The notes: generated by a model from the letters alone, not told the origin. A stretch of 64,000 nt of DNA from Labilibaculum manganireducens (GCF_002843385.1 NZ_MVDE01000012.1:62001-126000), one strand, 5' to 3'; positions 1 through 9,801 are shown, counted from the first letter of the stretch. Made by a program: numbers and translations.

Positions 1-689
1 ATAAAATTGATGAATCAGGAAACGAAGTTGATGATGAAGTAGAAGGTTTACTTTACACAGGGTTACAACCATATTTAAATGGAGCTTCTAAAACTGATTT
101 CCTTGAGAACAATAGAAAGATGTCGCAAAAAGTGGGACCTACTATTGCTGATGATATTCGTCAGTCTGCTGTTTGGTCAATCTTGTTTGCTCTTATCGTG
201 ATTTTCCTTTACATTATGGTTCGTTTCTCGAACTGGCAGTATGGTTTAGGTGCGATTGTTGCTTTGGCTCACGATTCAATCATTGTATTGGGTATCTTCT
301 CATTGTGTTACGGATGGCTGCCATTCTCACTTGAGGTGGATCAGGCATTTATTGCAGCAATACTTACTGTGGTGGGTTATTCTATTAATGATACTGTGGT
401 TGTATTTGACCGTATCCGTGAGTATATTGGATTGCATCCAAAACGTGATCGTGTTGAGGTTGTGGATAGTGCTTTGAATAGTACATTACGTCGTACTTTT
501 AGTACTTCATTATCTACTATGGTTGTTTTGTTAGCCATCTTCCTTTTCGGGGGAACTTCAATCCAAGGATTTACATTTGCATTGTTGGTAGGGGTAATTG
601 TCGGAACCTATTCTTCACTATTTATTGCAACTCCAATTTCTTATGACACAAGTTTACGTGTATCTAAAGTGATTGCGAAAAAGAAATAA
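1..689 (+). CDS. secDF: SecDF/SecF protein-export subunit, C-terminal part (5' truncated)
   Basis: This is the membrane part of SecF, which with SecD uses the proton gradient to help pull proteins through SecYEG. The frame is open to the left edge (codons start at position 3), so the visible methionine at 120 is internal and the gene starts outside the window. Seen directly: the SecF signature VGPTIADDI, several hydrophobic segments, and the motif SINDTVVVFDRIRE typical of SecF TM4/5. In Bacteroidota SecD and SecF are usually one fused chain of about 1000 residues; that this one is fused is inference from the family. The acidic linker before VGPTIADDI fits the SecF periplasmic domain. A strong terminator follows directly. 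Confidence 0.93.
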   Translation, partial: KIDESGNEVDDEVEGLLYTGLQPYLNGASKTDFLENNRKMSQKVGPTIADDIRQSAVWSILFALIVIFLYIMVRFSNWQYGLGAIVALAHDSIIVLGIFSLCYGWLPFSLEVDQAFIAAILTVVGYSINDTVVVFDRIREYIGLHPKRDRVEVVDSALNSTLRRTFSTSLSTMVVLLAIFLFGGTSIQGFTFALLVGVIVGTYSSLFIATPISYDTSLRVSKVIAKKK

Positions 690-711
690 TTAGAAATTAA
701 TTATAAAATTG

Positions 712-745
712 TCCCCCGGATCGTATGGTTCGGGGGATTTTTTTT
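712..745 (+). terminator. Rho-independent terminator after secDF
   Basis: An inverted repeat, TCCCCCG...CGGGGGA with a short loop, is followed by a run of nine T. It ends the secDF transcript before the tatA promoter. Confidence 0.9.
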
Positions 746-797
746 GCTCAGGTTCAAATCGAATGCAATCTACCTTCATGATTTAAAATTTCTTCGG

Positions 798-805
798 TAT
801 ATTTG
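798..805 (+). promoter_or_regulatory. Probable -7 box (TATATTTG) of tatA
   Basis: TATATTTG matches the Bacteroidota sigma-ABfr -7 element TAnnTTTG and lies 17 bases before the tatA ATG. No clear TTTG was found at the -33 position, so the call rests on the -7 box and on the terminator just upstream. Confidence 0.5.
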
Positions 806-822
806 TTTAAAATTTGAATCAA

Positions 823-1050
823 ATGGATAATATTCTTTTATTTATTAGTGGCGGTGAAATTGTTGTCGTACTAGTTGTTATTCTGCTGTTGTTCGGATCG
901 AAAAAGATTCCTGAATTGGCTCAAGGCTTGGGGAAAGGAATGAAAGAATTCAAACGGGCGACGGAAGATATTAAATCCGAGATCAGAAAGGAAACAGAAG
1001 TTCTTGATCATATCAAGGAATTTAAGGATGACCTTACTAAGAAGCTGTAA
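823..1050 (+). CDS. tatA: Twin-arginine translocase subunit TatA/E
   Basis: TatA forms the size-adaptable pore that exports folded proteins with twin-arginine signals. The 75-residue product has the standard plan: a short hydrophobic N-terminal helix (about residues 5-20), the hinge [16 protein letters not shown], then an amphipathic helix and a charged tail rich in Lys and Glu. An upstream TTG at 814 would add three residues; ATG 823 is preferred because the TatA N-terminus is short and the TATATTTG box is well placed. tatC is not in the window. A likely client is the epimerase encoded at 57713, which carries an RRKFLG signal. Confidence 0.95.
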   Translation: MDNILLFISGGEIVVVLVVILLLFGSKKIPELAQGLGKGMKEFKRATEDIKSEIRKETEVLDHIKEFKDDLTKKL

Positions 1051-1111
1051 TCCCATATTCTAGGTTTAATCATTCCACCAATATACAGTGTGGAATTTTT
1101 TTTTACATTCA

Positions 1112-2047
1112 ATGGACTATTTGTATCTCTTTGTTGGTTTCGTTATTCTTTTATATAGCGGAAATTTGTTGGTAAAAGGAGGAGTGGCCTTATCTTCTCA
1201 TTTTAAGGTTTCTACACTTGTGGTTGGAGTTACTGTAGTTGCTTTTGGAACATCGGCACCAGAGCTTTTTGTGAGTCTGGGAGCAGCTCTTCATGGCAGC
1301 CCTGATATTGCTATCGGCAATGTTATTGGCTCTAATATTGCAAATATTGCCCTCGTTCTTGGTTTTACAGCTATATTGATGCCTTTGCCTGTTCGCAGTA
1401 ATTCCATAAAGTTCGATTGGCCTTTTATGATGGGCGCATCCTTACTGTTTTATGTGTTTATTTTAAATCAGAAATTAGAGTACTATGAAGGAATTGTTTT
1501 TGTAATTCTTTTGATCGTATTTATGGTGTGGACGGTTTGGAAATCAAGAAAGGAAAACAGAGATGTAATAATAGGATTTAAAACAGCCGAGCATTCAATG
1601 TTTGTTGCAGTACTACTAATTCTTGCTGCCTCGGTTGGCTTGTATTTTGGAGCTGATATTTTGGTTGGCAGTGCAAAAAATATCGCTCTCGACTTTGGAG
1701 TAAGTGAGCGTGTAGTCGGATTGACTTTGGTGGCTTTCGGCACATCAGTACCCGAATTAGCTACTTCTGCTGTAGCAGCTTATAAGAAGGAGATGGATAT
1801 CTCTATTGGAAATATTATTGGCTCTAATATATTCAATATTTTAGGAGTGTTGGGAGTTACATCAATTATCAAAAATATTTTCATTAGTCAGCCAATCATA
1901 TCTTTTGATATACTTATTATGCTGGGGGTGTCTTTTCTTCTGTTTTTATTGATTTTGCCTTTGAATAATGGGAAACTTCACCGATGGAAGGGATTTTTAC
2001 TGTTTGCAGTTTATCTGATTTATGTATATTTGGTTTTCACAAAGTAA
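1112..2047 (+). CDS. Calcium/sodium antiporter, YrbG-like (CaCA superfamily)
   Basis: This is an inner-membrane exchanger that probably expels Ca2+ against Na+ (or K+-dependent Na+). The protein has two inverted alpha repeats. The first carries GTSAPELF (near residue 46) and GNVIGSNIANI; the second carries GTSVPELA (near residue 210) and GNIIGSNIFNI. These repeats hold the ion-binding Glu/Asn residues of the family, and both are intact. About ten hydrophobic segments are visible. An upstream GTG at 1088 would add eight residues; ATG 1112 is chosen because the hydrophobic first helix begins right after it. Ion specificity cannot be read from sequence. Confidence 0.9.
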   Translation: MDYLYLFVGFVILLYSGNLLVKGGVALSSHFKVSTLVVGVTVVAFGTSAPELFVSLGAALHGSPDIAIGNVIGSNIANIALVLGFTAILMPLPVRSNSIKFDWPFMMGASLLFYVFILNQKLEYYEGIVFVILLIVFMVWTVWKSRKENRDVIIGFKTAEHSMFVAVLLILAASVGLYFGADILVGSAKNIALDFGVSERVVGLTLVAFGTSVPELATSAVAAYKKEMDISIGNIIGSNIFNILGVLGVTSIIKNIFISQPIISFDILIMLGVSFLLFLLILPLNNGKLHRWKGFLLFAVYLIYVYLVFTK

Positions 2048-2056
2048 TTCACCTGT

Positions 2057-2716
2057 ATGATAACTGCTGATCAAATCAAAAAAAGTTTTGGAACGGTTAA
2101 TGTTCTTAAAGGAATCGACCTGAATATTACAAAAGGAGAAATTGTTTCTGTTGTTGGCGCCAGTGGTGCAGGCAAAACTACACTTCTGCAAATACTTGGG
2201 ACATTGGACCGACCCGATTCAGGAAAAGTGTTTTTTGATGGTGTTGACATCACTTCATACAATGAGAAAGAATTATCTGCATTTCGAAATTCGAATATTG
2301 GTTTTGTATTCCAGTTTCATCATTTGCTTCCTGAATTTACAGCTTTAGAGAATGTTTGCATTCCAGCATATATTGCAAAAAAATCGAGATCGGAAGCCAT
2401 TGCGAAGGCAAAGGAATTGCTCGAAATGCTGAATTTGGGTCATAGAATGGATCATAAACCTTCCGAACTTTCGGGTGGTGAGAAGCAACGGGTTGCAGTA
2501 GCAAGGGCTCTGATTAATGATCCAATTGTAATTTTGGCTGATGAACCTTCCGGTAATTTAGATTCTAAAACGCGTCAGGAGCTTCACGAATTATTTTTTA
2601 CTTTACGCGACCGTTTCAATCAAACATTTGTGATCGTAACTCACGATATGGAATTGGCGGATATGTCGGATCGGAAGATTAGTATTTCAGATGGACTGAT
2701 CGATGGGCATGACTAA
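2057..2716 (+). CDS. lolD: ABC transporter ATP-binding protein, LolD-type
   Basis: This is the ATPase subunit of a LolCDE-like complex that releases lipoproteins from the inner membrane; related MacB-type exporters share this fold. All motifs are present: Walker A GASGAGKT (residues 34-41), Q-loop [10 protein letters not shown], signature LSGGEKQR (about 138-145), Walker B VILADEP and the H-loop THD near 205. The length of 219 residues is normal for LolD. No permease gene is adjacent, so the partner must be encoded elsewhere, as is common in Bacteroidota. It overlaps the next gene by 14 bases, which suggests co-transcription and translational coupling. Confidence 0.88.
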   Translation: MITADQIKKSFGTVNVLKGIDLNITKGEIVSVVGASGAGKTTLLQILGTLDRPDSGKVFFDGVDITSYNEKELSAFRNSNIGFVFQFHHLLPEFTALENVCIPAYIAKKSRSEAIAKAKELLEMLNLGHRMDHKPSELSGGEKQRVAVARALINDPIVILADEPSGNLDSKTRQELHELFFTLRDRFNQTFVIVTHDMELADMSDRKISISDGLIDGHD

Positions 2717-3485
2717 TTTTTCATTTGCCGGTTTAAAGGAATTTTTGGATGAAAAATACGATTTATACAATCGTGAATCTTTCATTACCACTGATCCGAT
2801 ACAAATACCACGATCTTTTTCGAAAAAAGAAGATGTTGAAATAGCCGGTTTCTTAAGTGCAAGTATTGCCTGGGGGCAAAGACCTACAATTATTCGAAAC
2901 GCGAAATGGCTGGTCGAAAGAATGGATCAAGAACCTCATGAGTTTATTCTGAACGCATCCAATCTTGATTTGGAAGTTTTTAAGCAATTTAAACATCGCA
3001 CGTTTAATGGTGATGATTGTATCTTTTTTTTAAAATCACTGCAGAATATTTATCGGAATCATGGCGGGTTGGAAGATGTTTTCGCGAAGGGAGCAAATGA
3101 TTCAGGTACTGTAAAAGGTGCATTGGCCTATTTTAGGGAAGTGTTTTTCAAGACTGAGCATTTGGACAGAAGTCAGAAACACATCTCGAATGTATTGAAA
3201 AAATCTACGGCAAAGCGATTGAATATGTATTTGCGATGGATGGTGCGGAAAGATGACCGGGGAGTAGATTTTGGCTTGTGGAATCAACTTTCATCGGCAG
3301 ACTTGTATTTGCCTTTGGATGTTCATACTGGAAATGTTGGTCGTAAACTGGGTTTGCTAACCAGAAAACAGAATGATTGGCAGGCTGTTGAAGAAATTAC
3401 CGAAAACCTTAGGAAATTAGATCCCAAAGATCCTGTGAAATATGACTATGCCTTATTTGGTTTGGGTGCTTTTGAGAAATTTTAA
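2703..3485 (+). CDS. TIGR02757 family protein (DUF2400)
   Basis: This 260-residue soluble protein belongs to the TIGR02757/DUF2400 family of Bacteroidota, whose biochemical role is not established. Recognisable family stretches are [14 protein letters not shown] near the N-terminus, [33 protein letters not shown] and [16 protein letters not shown]. The last two resemble the helix-hairpin-helix region of base-excision glycosylases, so a DNA- or nucleic-acid-related role is possible but is inference. It sits between lolD and trmN6 with a 14-base overlap on one side and a 5-base gap on the other, so the three form an operon. Confidence 0.85.
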   Translation: MGMTNFSFAGLKEFLDEKYDLYNRESFITTDPIQIPRSFSKKEDVEIAGFLSASIAWGQRPTIIRNAKWLVERMDQEPHEFILNASNLDLEVFKQFKHRTFNGDDCIFFLKSLQNIYRNHGGLEDVFAKGANDSGTVKGALAYFREVFFKTEHLDRSQKHISNVLKKSTAKRLNMYLRWMVRKDDRGVDFGLWNQLSSADLYLPLDVHTGNVGRKLGLLTRKQNDWQAVEEITENLRKLDPKDPVKYDYALFGLGAFEKF

Positions 3486-3490
3486 GAAGA

Positions 3491-4210
3491 ATGGCAAATA
3501 ATTATTTTGAGTTCAAGCAATTTAGGGTCGATCAGAATGGCTCTGCAATGAAGGTTGGAACCGATGGTGTTCTATTGGGGGCTTGGGTGGATATTTCCAA
3601 AGCCAATCGGATATTGGATATTGGAACCGGAACCGGATTGATTGCCATGATGATGGGACAGAGAACCAATTCCGATGTGAAAATTGATGCCGTTGAGATT
3701 GAATTGTCTTCTTATCAACAAGCTGTTAATAACTTCGCAAATTGCCCGTGGACTTCAAAACTGAATGCATTTCATCTTTCTTTTCAGGAATTTTGCCAGA
3801 TTACAACGGTTAGATATGATTTGATTGTAAGCAATCCGCCTTATTTTCTAAATGGTTTAAAAGCGAAATGCGAAACACGGACACAGGCTCGCCATGCAGA
3901 TTATTTGCCTTTTGAGGATTTGTTGAACGGAGCCATGAATTTATTAACAGAATCAGGAGTTTTATCTGTTGTTCTGCCTGTTGATGAAGGAGAATATTTT
4001 CAGAGATTGGCTGGATTAACAGGCTTTTATTTGAAAAGAAAGATTTCAGTTCTGCCTAATCCCGGGAAGCCTGCCAAGCGTTATTTGTTTGAATTTTGTT
4101 TGCAGAAATGCGAGGCTCAATTCGCTGAATTAATAGTGGAAAATGGACAGAGACATGTCTATTCTCCTGAATATATAAATCTGACAAAAGACTTTTATTT
4201 AAAATTTTAA
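3491..4210 (+). CDS. trmN6: tRNA1(Val) A37 N6-methyltransferase TrmN6
   Basis: It transfers a methyl group from S-adenosylmethionine to N6 of adenosine 37 next to the anticodon of tRNA-Val. The class I fold is clear: SAM-binding ILDIGTGTGLIAMMM (about residues 41-55), an acidic strand-2 end VEIELSS, and the N6-adenine catalytic motif NPPY at residues 115-118. The N-terminus FEFKQFRVDQNGSAMKVGTDGVLLGAW is typical of the YfiC/TrmN6 branch. Length 239 is usual. It is the last gene of the lolD operon and converges on the lipoprotein gene with only 10 bases between them. Confidence 0.9.
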   Translation: MANNYFEFKQFRVDQNGSAMKVGTDGVLLGAWVDISKANRILDIGTGTGLIAMMMGQRTNSDVKIDAVEIELSSYQQAVNNFANCPWTSKLNAFHLSFQEFCQITTVRYDLIVSNPPYFLNGLKAKCETRTQARHADYLPFEDLLNGAMNLLTESGVLSVVLPVDEGEYFQRLAGLTGFYLKRKISVLPNPGKPAKRYLFEFCLQKCEAQFAELIVENGQRHVYSPEYINLTKDFYLKF

Positions 4211-4220
4211 GCTGCTGTTT

Positions 4221-4970
4221 CTACTCTGTAGATATTTTAAAATTTGCCCACCATTCAGTAAGTTCAAATGGAGTTTGATTGTAGCCGGCTTTTAATCTTT
4301 CCATGCGTTTGTTAATGTATTCTTTACTGCTTAAAGCTGAGTGATATTCCTCATTTGCTTCATTGATACTTGCAACTCCAATGCTTATTATTTCATTGCC
4401 CGACAGGTTTTTGGAGTAAAATTCACTCATTGGTATTCGAAGATGATAACTAAACAGAACTTCATTTTTCGAACTTATCTTTACCTGATAGGTATCGTCT
4501 TCCTGCAGAGTACTAATAGAAAGACTTTCATTTTTTTTCACGTTAACAACCTCGAAAATCTGAAAACGATCCAAAAATTCTTCATTTAATTCTGTTAGTG
4601 AAAAACGGGATAAATAATTTTCAAATTTTTCTGCAGTAAAAGGAAATTTAGCAGGCATTGGAAAGTTAATGGCAAAACTGTTTTTAAATTTTGCTTCTGG
4701 ATCGATCCAGACACTAAGTCCAAGATTGTATATTTTCCTTAATGTATTTGTAGAATTTGTCTCAAGAATAATATCGATAAATTTATCGTTGTTGAAAACC
4801 TTAACACTTATTTGATCTTCGGCATTGTAATAGTTGGCCTCTGTTGTTGAATATATTTCGGAACTGAAATCTCTCTCATTCTGCCAATAGGTTGATATTT
4901 GATTTTTTACTGAACACGAATTAAGAGTGAAAAGACTTATTAAAAAAGCAAATTGAATTATTCGGGACAT
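4221..4970 (-). CDS. Predicted lipoprotein of unknown function
   Basis: I do not recognise the family. The 249-residue product starts with a lipoprotein signal, a hydrophobic stretch ending in the lipobox LNSC at about residues 16-19, so it should be anchored in the outer membrane or the outer leaflet of the inner membrane. The rest is hydrophilic with mixed beta-type patterning, including LSVWIDPEAKFKNSFAINFP, a phrase seen in small Bacteroidota periplasmic proteins of unknown role. It converges with trmN6, and its ATG lies about 1.4 kb from the saccharopine dehydrogenase start with that gene's end in between, so it is probably its own unit or the tail of that one. Confidence 0.75.
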   Translation of the reverse strand: MSRIIQFAFLISLFTLNSCSVKNQISTYWQNERDFSSEIYSTTEANYYNAEDQISVKVFNNDKFIDIILETNSTNTLRKIYNLGLSVWIDPEAKFKNSFAINFPMPAKFPFTAEKFENYLSRFSLTELNEEFLDRFQIFEVVNVKKNESLSISTLQEDDTYQVKISSKNEVLFSYHLRIPMSEFYSKNLSGNEIISIGVASINEANEEYHSALSSKEYINKRMERLKAGYNQTPFELTEWWANFKISTE

Positions 4971-5055
4971 GTATTTTCGTATAATTAATGCAGATCAAAA
5001 ATATAAAAAAGAGAATGATCTTAGGCGAAAAACGCAATTAATTATGCTGAAGTGC

Positions 5056-6387
5056 TTACAAAACAATTTCTTCTTCAATAAATTTTATGCCCAAATTGTC
5101 AAGTTCAGTAAGAATTGGTTTGTAAAGTTCAGGCAAGGTTGGGATATGAACTCCTTTCAAATGGATCTTATCTTTGGCCAATAGTTTTGTTGCTATCGCT
5201 AAAGGAGTTCCAACTGTATACGACATTGCTGTGTGTTCGCGGTCGGTTCCTTCATAAGTCATCGAAGAAGTAATTCTTTTCCTTTCTCCGTTGATTTCAA
5301 AATCAAACAAATGCTGCATAACCAGTAAATCTCTGTCGGTAGGCTCCAGAGCCCATTTTTGTTCCAGAATTTTCTGAAGAATCATGGCTGGAGTAGCATT
5401 TCTTAAACCAACAGCTTCATCAGAAAACAAGCCAAGCCATTTCAGTTTTGTCATTATTACAGAGTTGACATCGATGTGTGTAAAATCGGCTAAGTTTTCC
5501 TCTGTGGATTTTTCACTATCGGGCAGAAAACTCAATAAATAATCGAGATAAGTTAACTTGTGAGAGTCCTTCATTATATACGTGTCATCGGTGCAGCCCA
5601 ATTGAACCAGAACATTCCAGGCCTCCGAATAACCAGGTCTTCGCATGGTTCCCCGCATAATAGTTGGAATGTTATTCAGTCCGTATAATTCACAATATTG
5701 CAGCGAATCCCTGTTTGGATACACTTCAAAATCGCCATAACCTGTAATTTGAGTTTTGGTAAGAGTTGAGAACAATTTGTGATAGGGAATGTATTTGTAA
5801 TGGTTATTTTCTTTAAACTGTGCTGTTCCTTGTCCCGCAACAACTACATTTCTTGGATTCCAAGAAAATTTATAATTCCAGGGATTGTTGTCGCAGCCGG
5901 GAGCTACCAGGCCACCGCAAAACGATTTAAATGTTTTAATTTTTCCACCACGTTCCTTTATCTGATCAATAATTTTCATGGCCGACATGTGATCCAATCC
6001 AGGATCAACACCGAGTTCATTCAGGAAACACAGCCCTTTTTCTTTGGCTTCTTCATCCAATTCCATCATTTCAGAAGAAACATATGATGGCGTTAGCAGG
6101 TGTTTTCTATGGCGCAAACACTCTTTCGCAACAATTATGTGCATAGAGGCCGGAACCATACTTACAACGATATCTGCCGCCGAAATTTCTTCAGCTCTTT
6201 GTTCCAGATCTTTTAAATTAAACCGAAGTGCTATTCCGTTGGGATGGTTGTTGATTTTCTTTTGAGCAGATTCTAACGACATATCGCCAACTGTAATTTT
6301 CCAATTGTTTTTTTCCGAATGCTTTAATAAATATTGTATTAAGCTGGTTGATGAAAGACCTGCGCCAATAATTAGAATATTTTTCAT
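5056..6387 (-). CDS. Saccharopine dehydrogenase-like oxidoreductase (LYS9 type)
   Basis: The family oxidises saccharopine with NAD(P) to glutamate and aminoadipate semialdehyde, a step in lysine breakdown or, in reverse, in the aminoadipate route. The N-terminal Rossmann motif IIGAGLSS is at residues 6-13, followed by a second nucleotide-binding strand. The stretch FCGGLVAPGCDNNPWNYKFSW matches the substrate-domain signature of yeast Lys9 (SYCGGLPAPE...NPLGYKFSW), and the length of 443 is close to the 446 of Lys9. No other lysine genes are beside it. Related proteins in this superfamily act on carboxynorspermidine, so the substrate is a prediction. Confidence 0.82.
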   Translation of the reverse strand: MKNILIIGAGLSSTSLIQYLLKHSEKNNWKITVGDMSLESAQKKINNHPNGIALRFNLKDLEQRAEEISAADIVVSMVPASMHIIVAKECLRHRKHLLTPSYVSSEMMELDEEAKEKGLCFLNELGVDPGLDHMSAMKIIDQIKERGGKIKTFKSFCGGLVAPGCDNNPWNYKFSWNPRNVVVAGQGTAQFKENNHYKYIPYHKLFSTLTKTQITGYGDFEVYPNRDSLQYCELYGLNNIPTIMRGTMRRPGYSEAWNVLVQLGCTDDTYIMKDSHKLTYLDYLLSFLPDSEKSTEENLADFTHIDVNSVIMTKLKWLGLFSDEAVGLRNATPAMILQKILEQKWALEPTDRDLLVMQHLFDFEINGERKRITSSMTYEGTDREHTAMSYTVGTPLAIATKLLAKDKIHLKGVHIPTLPELYKPILTELDNLGIKFIEEEIVL

Positions 6388-6700
6388 TTGAGTGTCGTTA
6401 GTTAGTGTGTTCTGCGTCTCATAAATTTATAATAAAGTGGCTAAAAAACGATAAATAGTTGATTGTTTTTTATGAAGGAATTTTTGGAATGTGAATCCTA
6501 AATTAAAGATGCTAAATGGATTGTTGCTTTTAGACGCTTGGTTTAAAGGTATAGACTCTTTCTATATGTGAATTAAGAAAATGTCATCTACAAAAATTAT
6601 GAGATTTGTTATGATTTTTATTTTCTGATCTCTAAAACGGAATGATTATATTTGTTCGGGAAAGATAAAAAATTGCGTAACCTCTAAATATATTAACTCC
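6388..6700. other. Divergent intergenic region, saccharopine dehydrogenase / mutS
   Basis: This stretch of 313 bases has no credible gene. TATATTTG at 6647-6654 fits a TAnnTTTG -7 box for mutS and would put the transcript start around 6660, some 40 bases before the TTG start of mutS. The rest is AT-rich without a clear repeat or hairpin. Confidence 0.5.
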
Positions 6701-9316
6701 TTGGTACAAGCTAGAAAAGCCGTTGAAACCCCATTAATGAAGCAGTATTATCAGATGAAGGATAAACATCCTGATGCTATTTTGCTGTTTAGGGTTGGTG
6801 ACTTTTACGAAACATTTTCTGATGATGCCATTCGTACTTCTGAAATTTTAGGCATTACACTGACTAAGCGTGCAAACGGATCGGCATCCCATGTTGAGTT
6901 GGCGGGATTTCCACATCATTCTATAGATACTTATCTACCTAAATTGGTGCGGGCAGGCATGCGTGTGGCCATATGTGAGCAATTGGAAGATCCGAAGAAA
7001 ACCAAAACCTTGGTTAAACGTGGCATTGTAGAATTGGTAACTCCAGGGGTATCCTATAATGACAACGTTTTGGAGCATCGGGAGAATAATTTTCTTGCCT
7101 GTATTCATATGGAGAAAAATTCAGCCGGAATTGCATTTTTAGATGCCTCAACGGGTGAGTTTTTAACTGCCGAAGGAAGTTTTGAGTATATCGATAAATT
7201 ACTGGGCAATTTTCAGCCAAAAGAGGTTTTGTATCAGAGAGGTAAGGAGAAAATCTTCCATGAATTATTTGGTGGCAAGTTTTACACTTTCACTATGGAT
7301 GACTGGGTTTTTACCGAAAGTGCGGCTAAGGACAGGTTGCTTCGTCATTTTGAGACAAGTTCGTTGAAAGGATTTGGAGTTCAGACTTTACGCAATGGAA
7401 TCATTGCTTCGGGTGCCGTTTTGCATTATCTGGATATCACAAAACACAGTCAGGCAGCTCATGTAACTCAGCTTTCGCGGATAGAGGAAGACAAATACGT
7501 GTGGCTGGATAAATTTACAGTTCGGAATTTAGAGCTGTTTGGAGCCTTAAACGATGGCGCAAGTACACTTTCGGGTGTAATGGATAAAACCTTATCGCCA
7601 ATGGGAGCGCGCCTTTTAAAAAGGTGGATTGCTCTTCCCTTAAAGGATTCGGCGAGTATCAATGATCGCCTGCGTGTTGTGAATCATTTTTACGGGAATG
7701 AAAAGGTTTCTCATTCCATAGGGGATGAAATTCAGCAGATTGGAGATTTGGAGCGGATTATTTCCAAGGTTGCTGTGGGCAGAGTCAGTCCTCGGGAAGT
7801 TGTTCAGCTAAAAAATGCCCTGATTGCCATCGAACCTATCCGAAACTATTGTTTGAGTAGTGGAAATGAAGGTTTGCTAAAAATAGGAGATCAACTGAAT
7901 CCTTGTGTTTCGGTTCGGGAAAAGATTGAAAAGGAAATTCATGCTGATCCGCCAAACATGGTTAGCAAAGGTGGTGTAATTGCTGATGGGGTTTGCGAAG
8001 AGTTGGATGATTTAAGGAAGATATCGTTCTCGGGTAAAGATTATTTACTGCAAATGCAGATGCGTGAGATTGAAAGAACAGGTATAACTTCTCTTAAAAT
8101 TGCGTTTAATAATGTGTTTGGATACTATATTGAGGTAAGAAACACCCATAAGGACAAGGTTCCTGAAGAATGGATCAGAAAACAAACTTTAGTTAGTGCT
8201 GAGCGCTACATTACGCAGGAATTAAAAGATTACGAAGAGAAAATATTGGGAGCCGAAGAAAAAATACTGGCTTTGGAAACCCGTTTGTATAACGAATTGG
8301 TTCTTGGTATTGCTGATTATATTTCTACCATTCAGTTAAACGCGGCCATGATAGCGCGACTGGATTGTTTGCTGTCTTTTGCGAAACTGGCGAGAGAGAA
8401 CCACTACAATTGTCCAGGTATCAATGATTCTGAAATTATCGATATTAAACAGGGAAGACATCCGGTTATTGAAAAGCAATTGCCAATCGACGAAAAATAC
8501 ATTGCAAATGATGTTTATCTGGACAATGAATCGCAGCAGGTAATCATTATTACAGGGCCAAATATGGCGGGTAAGTCGGCTCTTCTCCGACAAACTGCAC
8601 TAATTGTTTTAATGGCGCAAATTGGAAGTTTTGTGCCGGCTAAGGAGGCAAATATTGGTTGTGTCGATAAGATTTTCACCCGTGTGGGTGCTTCGGATAA
8701 CATTTCATTGGGAGAATCTACTTTTATGGTGGAAATGAATGAAGCAGCAAGTATTCTTAACAACCTTTCATCAAGGAGTTTGATTTTGTTTGATGAATTG
8801 GGACGGGGAACCAGTACTTATGATGGAATTTCCATTGCTTGGTCGATTGTTGAATACATTCACGAGAACAGTAACAGCAGAGCTAAAACATTATTTGCAA
8901 CTCACTATCATGAGTTAAACGAAATGGAGAAATCATTCTCCAGAGTGAAGAATTTTAATGTTTCGGTAAAAGAAGTCAACAATAAGGTTATTTTCCTGAG
9001 AAAGTTAGTTCCCGGAGGATCCAATCACAGCTTTGGTATTCATGTGGCACGTATGGCCGGAATGCCCAAATCTGTTGTGAAACGAGCGGATGAAATATTA
9101 CTTCAGTTGGAAGGAAAACAAAATGGAGAATCGCTGGCCAAACCAGTTGGTGAGATAGCGCAACAACGCGAAGGGTATCAAATGAGCTTTTTTCAACTCG
9201 ACGATCCGGTACTTCTGCAAATCAGAAATGAAATTTCAGATCTGGATATTAATAATCTGACACCAATTGAGGCTCTAAATAAGTTGAATGAGATTAAAAA
9301 GATATCCGGATTGTAA
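6701..9316 (+). CDS. mutS: DNA mismatch repair protein MutS
   Basis: MutS binds base mismatches and small loops and starts methyl-independent or MutL-guided repair. The 871-residue product has the mismatch-reading motif [10 protein letters not shown] near the N-terminus, the connector, lever and clamp domains, and an ABC-type ATPase with Walker [14 protein letters not shown], the MutS signature and Walker [17 protein letters not shown], then the helix-turn-helix dimer region. The start is TTG at 6701: no ATG lies upstream in frame, and the first ATG (6737) falls inside the conserved ETPLMKQY block. TTG with the TATATTTG box at 6647 is therefore the best start. It is transcribed alone. Confidence 0.95.
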   Translation: MVQARKAVETPLMKQYYQMKDKHPDAILLFRVGDFYETFSDDAIRTSEILGITLTKRANGSASHVELAGFPHHSIDTYLPKLVRAGMRVAICEQLEDPKKTKTLVKRGIVELVTPGVSYNDNVLEHRENNFLACIHMEKNSAGIAFLDASTGEFLTAEGSFEYIDKLLGNFQPKEVLYQRGKEKIFHELFGGKFYTFTMDDWVFTESAAKDRLLRHFETSSLKGFGVQTLRNGIIASGAVLHYLDITKHSQAAHVTQLSRIEEDKYVWLDKFTVRNLELFGALNDGASTLSGVMDKTLSPMGARLLKRWIALPLKDSASINDRLRVVNHFYGNEKVSHSIGDEIQQIGDLERIISKVAVGRVSPREVVQLKNALIAIEPIRNYCLSSGNEGLLKIGDQLNPCVSVREKIEKEIHADPPNMVSKGGVIADGVCEELDDLRKISFSGKDYLLQMQMREIERTGITSLKIAFNNVFGYYIEVRNTHKDKVPEEWIRKQTLVSAERYITQELKDYEEKILGAEEKILALETRLYNELVLGIADYISTIQLNAAMIARLDCLLSFAKLARENHYNCPGINDSEIIDIKQGRHPVIEKQLPIDEKYIANDVYLDNESQQVIIITGPNMAGKSALLRQTALIVLMAQIGSFVPAKEANIGCVDKIFTRVGASDNISLGESTFMVEMNEAASILNNLSSRSLILFDELGRGTSTYDGISIAWSIVEYIHENSNSRAKTLFATHYHELNEMEKSFSRVKNFNVSVKEVNNKVIFLRKLVPGGSNHSFGIHVARMAGMPKSVVKRADEILLQLEGKQNGESLAKPVGEIAQQREGYQMSFFQLDDPVLLQIRNEISDLDINNLTPIEALNKLNEIKKISGL

Positions 9317-9453
9317 AAAAAGATAAAAAATGTGAGTGTCCCATATACAAAGGCTTTTGATGTGTAGTGCCTGAATTTCAGGGAGTCAGATTCAGGATCC
9401 TAGTAATGTCTTTTATGATGATTGAAAAAAAATGAGTCAAAAGGTTTTTTTCC

Positions 9454-9484
9454 TTTGCAGAATCAAAAAATACGCATATATTTG
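9454..9484 (+). promoter_or_regulatory. Promoter of the tRNA-Gly/tRNA-Leu unit
   Basis: TTTG at 9454-9457, a 19-base spacer and TATATTTG at 9477-9484 form a full Bacteroidota promoter. Transcription would begin about 35 bases before tRNA-Gly. Confidence 0.85.
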
Positions 9485-9527
9485 CATCGCAATTGAGAGA
9501 ACAACGGTTCTCTTTTAAAAGCACAAT

Positions 9528-9600
9528 GCGAGAATAGCTCAGTTGGTAGAGCACAACCTTGCCAAGGTTGGGGTCGCGAGTTCGAGTCTCGTTTCTCGCT
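9528..9600 (+). tRNA. tRNA-Gly (anticodon GCC)
   Basis: The 73-base cloverleaf has acceptor GCGAGAA pairing with TTCTCGC, D arm GCTC...GAGC, anticodon stem CAACC/GGTTG with loop TTGCCAA giving anticodon GCC, and T arm GCGAG-TTCGAGT-CTCGT. The discriminator is T. CCA is not encoded. Confidence 0.97.
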
Positions 9601-9616
9601 CAAAATCCGAAAGGAT

Positions 9617-9700
9617 GCCCAGGTGGTGGAATTGGTAGACACGCTGGACTTAAAATCCAGTGGCTTCACGGCCGTGCGGGTTCAAGTCCCGCCCCGGGTA
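9617..9700 (+). tRNA. tRNA-Leu (anticodon TAA)
   Basis: The 84-base tRNA has a long variable arm, as expected of a class II tRNA. Anticodon stem CTGGA/TCCAG encloses CTTAAAA, anticodon TAA. The T arm is GCGGG-TTCAAGT-CCCGC. Acceptor GCCCAGG against CCCGGGT leaves a G1-U72 wobble and an A5-C68 mismatch, which is unusual but leaves five normal pairs. It lies 16 bases after tRNA-Gly in the same unit. Confidence 0.95.
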
Positions 9701-9704
9701 CAAT

Positions 9705-9748
9705 AACCCTCTTAAACAGCAATGTTTAGGAGGGTTTTGTTTTTTTTG
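9705..9748 (+). terminator. Terminator of the tRNA-Gly/Leu unit
   Basis: AACCCTC...GAGGGTT form a stem with an inner TTAAAC/GTTTAG pairing, and a T-rich tract with a run of eight T follows. Confidence 0.88.
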
Positions 9749-9801
9749 GGAACGAATGGGGGAACGCAGGGTTATTAAAATCTGGATCAAGTCGAAAATA
9801 A

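Noticed and set aside
4969-5184. Plus-strand 71-residue frame
   Set aside because: It overlaps the start of the lipoprotein gene and the end of the saccharopine dehydrogenase gene on the other strand; low-complexity Lys/Phe-rich text.
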